A stretch of 10,549 nt of DNA, taken from the NCBI GenBank assembly GCA_943704525.1, contig CALSCQ010000787.1, forward strand, positions 1 through 10,549, written 5' to 3'. Both the position numbers and the translations under genes were made by a program. Positions 1 through 7,400 of the stretch are shown here, piece by piece. The first letter of the stretch is position 1, and each line of letters opens with the position of its first letter. Below the pieces are notes generated by a model. That model was not told the origin of the DNA, searched no databases, and was given only the letters and a program-made list of their open reading frames with translations. The stretch comes from Pigoraptor vietnamica. Its lineage: Eukaryota; Opisthokonta; Filasterea.

Positions 1-563
1 GCAAGGGCCTTCCGCCGGCGATGGTGTCGTGGACGGCAGTGGAGACACCTGGGACGCCCGTGCTTGCGACGGCGAGTGCTGGGACGCCGGCGCGGTCGCC
101 GCAGGTGTCTAGCGGGGTGCGTGCGGAGGGCGAGGGAGGCACGCCGGTGGCAGAGGGGAGTGCGGCGGGGACGCCGTCTGGCAATCGAGTGGCGTTGAAT
201 GGGGCGAGTGATGGTGGCTCGGGGGCCGCGCTGACGCAGGAGAAGGGGCTGGGTGAGGAGAAGGGCACGGAGAGGGAGAAAGAGAAGGAAAGGGAGAAGG
301 AGAGGGAGAGGGAGAAGGAGAGGGAACGGCGTGATGCACGAGAGAGGGATCGTGAGCGCTCGAGGGAGCGCGACCGCGACCGGGATCGACGGGACCATCG
401 CGACCGCAGCCGCGACCGCAGCCGCGACCGGAGGGAGAGAGACCGCGAGCGGGATCGAGAGCGTGATAGGGACAGGGACAGAGACAGGAGGGAGCGTGAC
501 CGGCGAAGGTCGCGCTCGAGGTCAAGGTCACGTTCTAGAGACCGGCGGAGGGACCGGCGATAA
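1..563 (+). CDS. RS-domain protein, C-terminal part (5' incomplete)
   Basis: The frame is open from the left edge (first full codon at position 3) to a TAA at 561-563. The first 80 or so residues are low-complexity and rich in Gly, Ala, Thr, Ser and Pro, with repeated GTP tripeptides. From about position 238 the protein becomes a long charged tail: KE/RE repeats, then RD/RE repeats, then a short RS run before the final DRRRDRR. Such tails are typical of nuclear splicing and mRNA-processing proteins, where they mediate protein-protein contacts and are phosphorylated by SR kinases. No folded domain lies inside the window, so the family cannot be named. PRP38, LUC7-like and cyclin-L proteins all end this way; the KGLPP at the left edge faintly recalls the stretch before the RS tail of cyclin L, but that is weak. 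The ATG at 21 is probably internal rather than the start. An intron acceptor close to the left edge is possible. The gene converges on PRP40. Confidence 0.7.
   Translation, partial: KGLPPAMVSWTAVETPGTPVLATASAGTPARSPQVSSGVRAEGEGGTPVAEGSAAGTPSGNRVALNGASDGGSGAALTQEKGLGEEKGTEREKEKEREKEREREKERERRDARERDRERSRERDRDRDRRDHRDRSRDRSRDRRERDRERDRERDRDRDRDRRERDRRRSRSRSRSRSRDRRRDRR
244..540 (+). repeat. Arg/Glu/Asp/Ser dipeptide-coding low-complexity repeat
   Basis: Purine-rich GAGAAGGAG-type repeats (about 244-330) pass into CGCGACCGC/CGGGATCGA-type repeats (about 345-500) and then CG-rich RS codons (to 540). The codons vary, so the repeat is kept at protein level (KE, RE, RD, RS) rather than being a clean DNA microsatellite. 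It forms the charged tail of the partial RS protein. Confidence 0.8.
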
Positions 564-822
564 AGAAGTCCTCTGTCAGAAAATGCATATTTTATTGCGC
601 GTGCGGGGACACCTGGTTCCCACAAGCGCATTCAGCCGAACAAGCCGGCAAGCAGTGGTCCACTGATCAAGCACAATATATCGTCACAGCTCTGCGCAAA
701 TTATTGGTGCTCCTATGGGGTCACCATCATGATGGTCAATCAATCATCCCGACGTTCTCTTCTGGTCTCGCTGTGCCTTTGTGCCCCACAAATCGCTTCG
801 CCCGAGAACAGCCAGTGTATTC
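564..822. other. Convergent 3' intergenic region, 259 bp
   Basis: This stretch lies between the stop of the RS-domain gene (plus strand) and the stop of PRP40 (minus strand), so it must hold both 3' untranslated regions. It is more AT-rich than the flanking coding sequence, for example around 580-600 and 675-705. No canonical AATAAA was seen on either strand; GATAAA overlaps the upstream stop codon. No RNA gene or conserved reading frame was recognised. Confidence 0.6.
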
Positions 823-3800
823 TCATGCTGTTGTGGGCGGCAACGCAGGCCCATATTCGGGCTGTGGCGCGGTCGGCACGTCCTCCCGCCGCCTTTTCCT
901 CTCAGATTCGCCTTCCGAGTCGCTGCTGCTGCGGCTTGCGCTCCGGCTGCGACGACGTTTCGACGACTTCGAAGACTGCGCACGAAGGTCACATTGGCCC
1001 AAGTGCGTAAAATTCATGCAGCCCAATTGCACCCAACCCTAGCCCGAATGGCAAATCAAATCATTGATCACAACAGCCCTAACCGACATGAACCACTGGC
1101 AACCCTACCCTAAGCAAACGCCCCGAACCAACACAACCATTCCTACTAAACTTCCCGACATTAAAAGGAGACCCCCTGCTTCCCAGCACGAGCCCATCGG
1201 CACGCAAATCCCCACGGCAGGCAAGTTCTCGACGTGCCAATCACCTTATGCTTGCGGTGTGAGTGTCGGTCATGCCGCGACGGCGAGCGAGATCTGCTGC
1301 GGCTGCGGCTGCGGCTGCGACTGCGCGAGGACCGCCGCGACTTGTGCCGGCGAGACCTACTCCTACTCCGGCTCCTGCTTCGACTACGGCTGCGGCTGCG
1401 GCTGCGGTGCTTGCGCGACGAGCGCCTGTCCTTCTCCTTATCACGCCCCTTCTCTTCGTTCTCGTCGACGTCCTCTACTTCTCCTTCCTGCAAATGGAAC
1501 GCCAGCAACGTTAACCAAGCGCTCTATTCAGCGACGGCGAGCAAAACCACGCACCTCTGGCTTCGAATCAACAAGAAACTTTGCAAAAATCGCTTCTCGC
1601 TCAGCCTCCGATGGTATCTCGCTGAAGACAGCCTCCTTCTCAACCAGTGGGCGCGCCTGCACAAGCACGCATCAGCGCAAGCACCAAACAGACCACGCGC
1701 ATGTGACAGCACATCCCACATCCCGCGCAGCGTCGTGCAGTGATGACCGCGAGATCACACGCACCTCAGCCCACGTAAGACCTTCCGCCGGCGACGGAAT
1801 CGCCGACCGAAGCGCACTGACGAACCGCGACGCGACCTTCTTGGCATGTTTCTCCGCTGCTTTTTGCGCCTCCAACTCGCGGGCTTTCGCACGCTCCACA
1901 AACTGAACAAACAGAGCGTCATTACATGCGCAAGATGTCGGACGCACCCGCACAAAGGACGTACCTGGTCAAATGCCAAGCGCACATTGGCGGGTGAAAT
2001 GTTGCTCGAGCGAGGGTCCGCCGCAACGACCGCCACGAAAGACTCGAACGGCGTGCTTGAGGTTACGTCGAATCCGCTGTCCTGCAAACGCGGCGGGAGG
2101 GCTGGCGGTTAAAGCACTGCAAAGAAAACAAGCGCAACACACACGCGGGCTCTCCCAAGGCCTGCACACACAGGACGCACCTTGGCGATTGCCTTGAGCG
2201 CCTCACGCTGGTAGCGAAATTCGGCATACATAGACTCCGTGAGAAATTTGAAGAGGTCGAGGGGCGACGACCCCGGCTGCCCGAGCATCGCGACGAAGCG
2301 CGCGTCCCCTTGCAACCTCGGGTGCAGGTCCTTCCATTTCGAGCCGGCGGTGATTTCGCCCGCCGCGCGCAGCTCGTCCAGAAGAGACTGAGGAATCACG
2401 AGAGGGAGTTGGCACTCGACAAAGAAGACCATTCGCACACAGTCGTGCACAGTCAGGCACGCGCAGCAAACACACGCAATGCTTTGTGCAAACCACCGCC
2501 GGAAAGGCAATCGCACCTGAAAGTGTTCCCGGCACTTGCGTTGCTTGCGACGCGTTTCGGCGCGCTCCGCCTCCCGCGCTGCTTCCGCCGCCGCGTCGAT
2601 TGCCGCAATCATGTCCTCAAACACCGCGAGATGATCGACGCCCTCAAGCGCACGCACGCACGCGCTGTCCCTAAGACCCGCGTTCTCCGCCAGCAGCTTC
2701 TTCACGTCATGCCAGGTCGTCCGCGCCGTCACGTGGGGTTGCAGCGCCTCCTTCAGCGCCGCCATGTGCCGCCGCCGCTCCTCCCTCACCCTGTCCTTCT
2801 CGCGCCTCTCAATCGCAGCCACGGCCTCGTCGAAAGCCTCCCGCCTTTCCCTGTCGGACTCCACGGCGAGAAACTTTGGGTGCTTTCGAATGGCCACGGG
2901 CAGCTCCACAAAGCGCATCGCGGGGGTGAGGGCAGCCTCCTCCGACTCGAGAAACTCGCGAAGCTCGTCGTGAGCGCGCCGTGCGGCGGCCCTCTTTTCG
3001 TTCTGCTCCTCGCGCCCCTTCTGCGCTCTGTAGTCCGTAAATACTTGCTTCTTCTCCGTGAAGCCTTTGAGGGCGCCGTAGCGCACGTCCGCAACGACCG
3101 CTTTCATCGCCTGTGAACACGAGTACGCCATTACCAATTATTGCACCACAGACACTACCCTACCGCGCGCTTGACACAGACACAGACTCACAACCACCAC
3201 CACACAGGCACACACCGCCCACACCCCTCCACCCCTCCCTCCCCCCCTCTCCCCATCCAACAAACACGGAACGAACCTGCTCGTACGTCCAGTCCGACCC
3301 GACATTCTTCTCCGCAAAAAGATCGCGCAGCAACTGCCGCATCTCAGCGGGCGTGAGGTCTTTCGGCACGTCGTCACCGGCGCCCACAGAGCCCTCCGTT
3401 TTGTCGTCCCCCTTCTCCTTCTCCTTCTCCTTCTCCTTCTCCTTCTCCTTCTCCGCGGCGTCCGCGCGTGCGAGCGACTCGCGCAGCTCCTTCAACTCGG
3501 CAGGAATTTCCCACACTGACGTCTTCGTTTTCGAGTTGTGGTAATACTTTCGGCCGTCGGCAGCCGTGAACTCCTGCCACGCAGCCTGCGACAAGAGGAG
3601 CTCCTCGCGCGTCATGAGCGCCTGCGGCTTCTCCCACGTCGACACGCGCGTGATGGCGTTGTAGTAGTACTTGCGCCCATTGGGTCCGGTGTGCTGCGTC
3701 CACCCGCCACTCCCACCACCGCCCGCGACCGCGCCAGGCGTCGCTGGCGGCTGCTGAGCAAAGGGAGCAGGGGCACCCGGTGGCAGCGGACGGATGCCGG

Positions 3801-4127
3801 GCGGAGGCATGGGCATGCCGGGAGGAGCGCCAAAGGGCGGCGCGCCGAAAGGAGGTCGAGCGAACGGGCCCGGCTGTAGGGCAATGCGCGTTAATGTGGC
3901 GTTGCGCATCAGGTGAGAGGGGACAACAGCACACACCAACACAGAGCAAACATACGGCGCAGCAACTTGGATGGCACGGGAATGCACGCAGAGTACACGG
4001 TCTCGAGCTCACCCCGTAAGGACCCGGCTGTCCATAGCCAGACTGCGCGACAAGGGGTAAATGTGGTTTAGCCGCCGCACACGAGCGCACTGACACACGT
4101 GACACCCGCGCTGCGCACACCCACCAT
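823..4127 (-). CDS. PRP40: PRP40/PRPF40 pre-mRNA splicing factor (WW-WW-FF repeats, RS tail)
   Basis: Inferred exons on the minus strand: 4127-4125, 4042-4013, 3873-3277, 3110-2517, 2387-2181, 2081-1965, 1902-1765, 1656-1555, 1487-1245 and 975-823. They join to 2184 nt, or 727 residues plus TGA. Residues 2-68 are Pro/Gly-rich. WW1 is near 69-94 (W69, GRKYYYN, W91, P94) and WW2 near 110-135 (W110, GRKYYHN, W132, P135). A KE linker (152-165) follows. FF-type repeats lie at about 187-239, 255-308, 325-380, 405-470, 475-525 and 535-592. The RS tail runs from about 610. In known PRP40 proteins, which act with U1 snRNP, the WW domains bind the branch-point protein SF1/BBP and the RNA polymerase II CTD, and the FF domains bind other splicing factors. 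FF domains rejoin cleanly across introns, for example EHFQ|SLLDELR and TWAE|ARPLVEK, which supports the model. The RS tail is absent from the yeast protein. The first two exons are the least certain part. Confidence 0.9.
976..1244 (-). other. PRP40: PRP40 intron 9 (269 nt, longest)
   Basis: Donor AAG|GTGATT, acceptor TTCGTGCGCAG, phase 0, joining the two RS-coding exons (RKHK|SSKSSKRRR). If retained, the frame adds 27 residues and stops at a TAA near 1164-1162, which would remove the last 50 residues of the tail. The interval is G/T-rich on the transcript strand and holds CCCTA motifs, listed separately. Confidence 0.75.
1035..1114 (+). repeat. Cluster of CCCTA telomere-like motifs inside PRP40 intron 9
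   Basis: Four CCCTA pentamers lie at 1037-1041, 1077-1081, 1103-1107 and 1108-1112, two of them followed by A to give CCCTAA. They are not in strict tandem, so this is a degenerate cluster and not a telomere array. Confidence 0.5.
1290..1420. repeat. GCTGCG hexamer blocks coding the PRP40 RS tail
   Basis: Two blocks of near-perfect GCTGCG-type hexamers (about 1296-1325 and 1383-1412 on the plus strand) code alternating Arg and Ser on the minus strand. They are separated by a less regular RRHKSRRSSRS segment. The repeated hexamer could slip in replication and change the tail length. Confidence 0.75.
1488..1554 (-). other. PRP40: PRP40 intron 8 (67 nt)
   Basis: Donor GAG|GTGCGT, acceptor CATTTGCAG, and a branch-like GGTTAACG. 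The phase-0 junction DSKPE|EGEVEDVDENEE leads from FF6 into an acidic linker before the RS tail. Confidence 0.85.
1657..1764 (-). other. PRP40: PRP40 intron 7 (108 nt)
   Basis: Donor GAG|GTGCGT, acceptor GCTTGTGCAG. The phase-0 junction LTWAE|ARPLVEKEAVF lies inside FF6 and fits the W-xx-(V/A)RPL pattern. Confidence 0.87.
1903..1964 (-). other. PRP40: PRP40 intron 6 (62 nt, shortest)
   Basis: Donor CAG|GTACGT, acceptor TTTGTTCAG, and a branch-like AATGAC. The phase-0 junction is AFDQ|FVERAKAREL, typical of the end of an FF domain. Confidence 0.87.
2082..2180 (-). other. PRP40: PRP40 intron 5 (99 nt)
   Basis: Donor AAG|GTGCGT, acceptor CGTTTGCAG, and a branch-like TTTAACC at 2113-2107. The phase-0 junction KAIAK|DSGFDVTSST continues into FF5. 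Confidence 0.85.
2388..2516 (-). other. PRP40: PRP40 intron 4 (129 nt, 3n and stop-free)
   Basis: Donor CAG|GTGCGA, acceptor GATTCCTCAG. Splicing gives EHFQ|SLLDELRAAGEI, which restores the start of an FF domain. The interval is a multiple of three without a stop, so the reading frame runs through it; its translation (rich in Cys, Val and Phe) does not look like FF sequence. Confidence 0.85.
3111..3276 (-). other. PRP40: PRP40 intron 3 (166 nt), G-rich
   Basis: Donor CAG|GTTCGT, acceptor GTGTTCACAG. The phase-0 junction rejoins FF1 as SDWTYEQ|AMKAVVADVRYGAL, matching the usual FF pattern of W, then DpRY. The G-run cluster is listed separately. Confidence 0.88.
3218..3254 (-). other. Intronic G-run cluster, potential G-quadruplex
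   Basis: On the minus (transcript) strand this segment has six successive runs of 3 to 7 G separated by 1 to 4 nt, starting 22 nt downstream of the donor of PRP40 intron 3. It meets the usual G-quadruplex pattern of four or more G3+ runs with short loops. In other eukaryotes intronic G-runs near donors act as splicing enhancers; a role here is inferred. Confidence 0.7.
3411..3454. repeat. CCTTCT microsatellite coding (KE)n in PRP40
   Basis: About seven tandem CCTTCT hexamers (plus strand) code the 14-residue Lys-Glu repeat (residues 152-165) of PRP40 between WW2 and FF1. The copies are nearly perfect, unlike the codon-varied charged repeats in the neighbouring RS gene, so a recent expansion is likely. 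Confidence 0.85.
3874..4012 (-). other. PRP40: PRP40 intron 2 (139 nt)
   Basis: Donor GTGAGC, acceptor GCCCTACAG, and a branch-like ATTAAC at 3895-3890. The phase-0 junction joins QPGPYG to PGPFARPPFG and keeps the Pro/Gly-rich character. Confidence 0.75.
4043..4124 (-). other. PRP40: PRP40 intron 1 (82 nt)
   Basis: Donor GTGGGT directly follows the ATG (4127-4125). The acceptor is GTCGCGCAG, with a CTAAAC branch-like motif at 4071-4066. Splicing gives M|SGYGQPGPYG in phase 0. A second in-phase donor, GTGCGC at 4118, would give MVG|SGYGQPG. Without splicing the ATG frame stops after about 19 codons. Confidence 0.55.
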
Positions 4128-4436
4128 GCTTGCCGCAACCGTTCCCTGCGGACGCGAGTTGAAAGCGCACTCTTAGCAAAAAGACATGAAAACGCAGCCG
4201 TGTTGAAGGGTTGGTGTAGTGTACGATCAGCTGTGTTTCGGTCTCCCAATCCGGGGTGATAGAACGCGGCACGTGCTGTTCCACTTCGCACACACACAGC
4301 CGATGCAAACTGCTCACGCACGGAAAAAAAAAGACGTACGACACGGTGGAGGAAAAGGGCTCGAACTTTTCCGTTGGACAGAAACAACTGCTGTGCCGAC
4401 CACGCACTCTGTTAATGTGATCGTGAAGACACCGCC
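4128..4436. promoter_or_regulatory. Divergent PRP40/URB2 upstream region
   Basis: The 309 bp between the two inferred start codons must hold the 5' untranslated regions and promoters of both genes. Visible landmarks are a palindromic GCACGTGC (E-box core CACGTG) at 4269-4276, a 10-nt A tract at 4324-4333 of the kind that disfavours nucleosomes, and CA-rich tracts around 4280-4310. A further CACGTG lies at 4096-4101 inside PRP40 intron 1. No convincing TATA box was seen. The URB2 start has a good context (ACCGCCATGA) and the PRP40 ATG has A at -3. Confidence 0.55.
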
Positions 4437-7400
4437 ATGAACGGTCTCTCGGCAGGTGCGCTCTTCTCACACTTTATGCAACTCATATCTGTTGCGCGAC
4501 AGACTGACACTTACCATCGTGCGCACGCAGAGGCCGCGGTTCGGCAGCTCCGCGCCCCCGGCCACGCACACGGGGAAAAGCTCGCTGTGGCGGTGGCCGT
4601 GTGGCGCGATGCGGCCGTCGTCATACCACGCAAGGACCGCTTCCTGCTCGACTGGATATCGCGAGAGCTCATGGGATCAACCGACCGCGCACGCGCAGTC
4701 GTCGACGGCACACAGGGCCAGCACCAAGGGTACGCGTGTGACCCCCCTGTGTTTCAGCAATTGGCTCTGTGTCACGCTCTGATGCGCTGTGCATCTTACG
4801 CGTCGTCAATTACTCCCTCGAAAGGCTGCCAGCGGCGCTCAACGCCGATTCCTGGACACTCTTTCGCGAAGTGCTCGCGCACGTGCTGGCGGACAGCGAT
4901 GTCGCCTCACGCACCGGCGGCGCTGCTGGGGCGTCTGCTGCGGTGGTGGTCAATCCGAGCATTCTGGCCCCTCTCGGCGTCGCGTTTGGCGCCTGTTGCC
5001 GTCCCACGGGCGATTCCACGGAGGAACCCGCGAAGAAGCGAAAAGGCGACGGGGGAAACGCCGTGTCGCAGTCCGACGGCCGCGTGGAAGTGAATGTGGG
5101 GGCGCTCTCGACGTCACTGCTCGCCGTGCAGCGTGCGCTCATCGCGCGCAGCGACGTTTTCGTGCCGCGGTTCGAATCGTTCGCGTCATTTGTGGAGTCG
5201 CTTCTCAATGCATTTCTCAGCTCTCCCGTTGCGCCGCCCTGCGACGCGTGCGATTTCTTCGCTGAGTCGCTGGCTGCGTACGCGGCCGTTCAGCGGCAGC
5301 AGCCCAACCAGCGGAAGGTCTTCTCGCTGTTTGTCCCTCGTCTGCTCACGCCGTTCTTGGTGCTACACAACCGCTCCGTCGCGAAGCAGGCGCACGACGT
5401 CCCCGCTCGCAGGCTCGCTTCCCTGGCGTCCGCTATTGTGACGCAGGCGCTCTTTCATAAGGATCACGTGGGCGAGTACGCGTCGGCCCTCACCGTCTCC
5501 GACGAGTTCTTGCACGGCACTGCGCGGCGCGGCAATGCGCCCGCCGCCGTCGTGAGCTATCCGCGCGTGGTGTTTGAACAATTGGCGAACGACATGGGCG
5601 GTGGTGTGCGGACTGCCAGTGCCCCCACGCCAGGTGTGGCACACGCCCCGCAGCGACAGCAAGGGAAGAAACGCAAGTCGAGGGATTCGGAGGGTCCGCA
5701 GCCGGACGAGGGTTCGAACGACGGCGCTGTGCGAGAAGGACAACCGTCGACGGTATATGGCGACGCGCGCGACGCTATTGTCGCTGCGCTACCGTTCCTG
5801 CTGGACGGGTTCCTTTCGGCATCTCAGTCTCAGCAGAATGACGGGCATGCAGACGCGCCCCTTGCCGGTGCGGAGGCTGCGCCCCTTGCTGACGACGAGG
5901 ATGGGAGTGAGCGTGCTGTCTCTCACAAGGGCGCACATCCACGCGAGAAGGCACGTGAAGCCGCGGAGAGCGCGCGTTCCTTCCGGCGTCGCGTGCGCTT
6001 TGCGGTGTTCCTCGAGCTGTGCGGCCTTCTGCGCCTCGACGACTCGGCCATGCCTCTCGAGAGCAAGACGGCCGCGCTGCGCTCGCTGGACGCCATGCTT
6101 GCGACCGTGGGGTCGCGCGGTGTTTACGCCGTCGCCGACGACAACAGGGACGGACAGCCGCAGTTCCGGTGGCTTGCATCGCTGCTCGGCGGGCTCCTCT
6201 GCAACTGGTCTTCGGGAGACGCGGGAGATGGCGCACTCGCGCGCGCGGCCGCACTTTCTCAAGGTGTGGCGTCTGCAGCTGACGCGTGCATTGCGCACGT
6301 AATCGCCCTCAACCACGCTGCGGCCGAGCCCCTCCTGCCGCAACTGTGGCGAGTTGTTGCTGCGGGCGGACAATCGACGGGCACCTCGGCGTTTCCCCTC
6401 ACCGTCTCGCGCCTTTTTGCGACATATGTGAAGCTACGCAAGATGGACGCGCTGTGTGGGAGCCTCCTGGAGGCCGTGGCGCAGAGCGGGGACGACGTCC
6501 GCCCTCTCTCGGCCATGCTGGGGATGTCTCACTTTCAGCGCGAGTGGGTGCATTTGTCGTCCCGTGACCACTGTTTGCTCTGTCATGCCTTTCCTTTTTC
6601 TCCGTTTCTTTTTTATAGTGAAATGCCCGTGACGCGAATTCATTTGGAGAACGTCTACTGTGATCGGTGCTTTGACACGCAATTGCCGTCGTGTTTCAAT
6701 CAGGTACACCGCCGCCATCCGCGCGGTGCCCGTTGCACTCATCCCCGCGATCTGGTCCGTGCACACTGCGGCACTTGCTCCTCTCGCCGCAATCACCGGC
6801 GCCGCGAACCAGGTAAGATTGCTTGGATATTCGCTGTGTGCTTCGTGTGCGTGCACGTGCGGTCGTACATGCATGACATTCCCTTTCCAACACTGACTTC
6901 CATCGACAGGCAAAGAAGGGACCGCCGACGTCACTCGCCGCTCTACTCCCCGCTGCGCGCCTCTTTGCGCTTGTGATGGAGCATGCGCCCGTGACGGAAG
7001 CCTCAGTGTCCCAGCACGGCGAGCTCGTTGCCGCTGCCCGCGCGTCTGTCATGGACCCGCTCTTGGCGGCCCTTTCGACCTCTGTGTCTGCGCAGAAGCG
7101 ATCCAAGGGCTCCGTGGCATCGACCGCCTCCCTTGCGGCGTCTGCGGCGGACATGGCGGAGGCCGCGCTGGTGGTGTCGGCGGCGGCGGCGTCGGCGCTC
7201 CTTTTGAATTGGGCACTCGCGCGCGCACCCGCCGCATCGGCCGCGTGGCCGGCGGTGGAGGCTTTGCTGTGCGACGGGGAACTCTGCGACAGGCTGCTCG
7301 CGAACACAAGGACAGCGCACGCGCTTGTGGGTTTCGCGCGCATTTGTTGGGGTGCTCTGAAGGGAGCAGACACGTCTCTTAATTTTTTGTACATGTATGC

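Noticed and set aside
109-531. Minus-strand Pro/Ser-rich open frame opposite the RS tail
   Set aside because: The SPSPSP repeats are simply the reverse complement of the KE/RE/RD codons.
1035-1114. True telomere or subtelomere sequence
   Set aside because: Only four dispersed CCCTA motifs, not tandem, and they lie inside a gene flanked by housekeeping genes.
976-1244. Box C/D snoRNA in PRP40 intron 9
   Set aside because: TGATCA and ATGATTT stretches on the transcript strand suggested a C box, but no proper RTGATGA with a matching CTGA and terminal stem was found.
1064-1906. Plus-strand open frame of 280 codons antisense to PRP40
   Set aside because: It spans several PRP40 exons and introns on the opposite strand. 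Its translation is low-complexity, with Cys/Gly and Arg/Ser runs that mirror the RS-coding hexamers, and it resembles no family I know.
2310-3116. Plus-strand open frame of 268 codons antisense to PRP40 FF exons
   Set aside because: GC-rich coding DNA commonly leaves the antisense frame open. The product is Arg/His/Leu-rich without motifs, while the minus strand encodes clear FF domains.
3140-3260. Plus-strand CA- and C-rich stretch as a repeat gene or mobile element remnant
   Set aside because: It is fully contained in PRP40 intron 3, with clear donor and acceptor and no terminal repeats or coding content.
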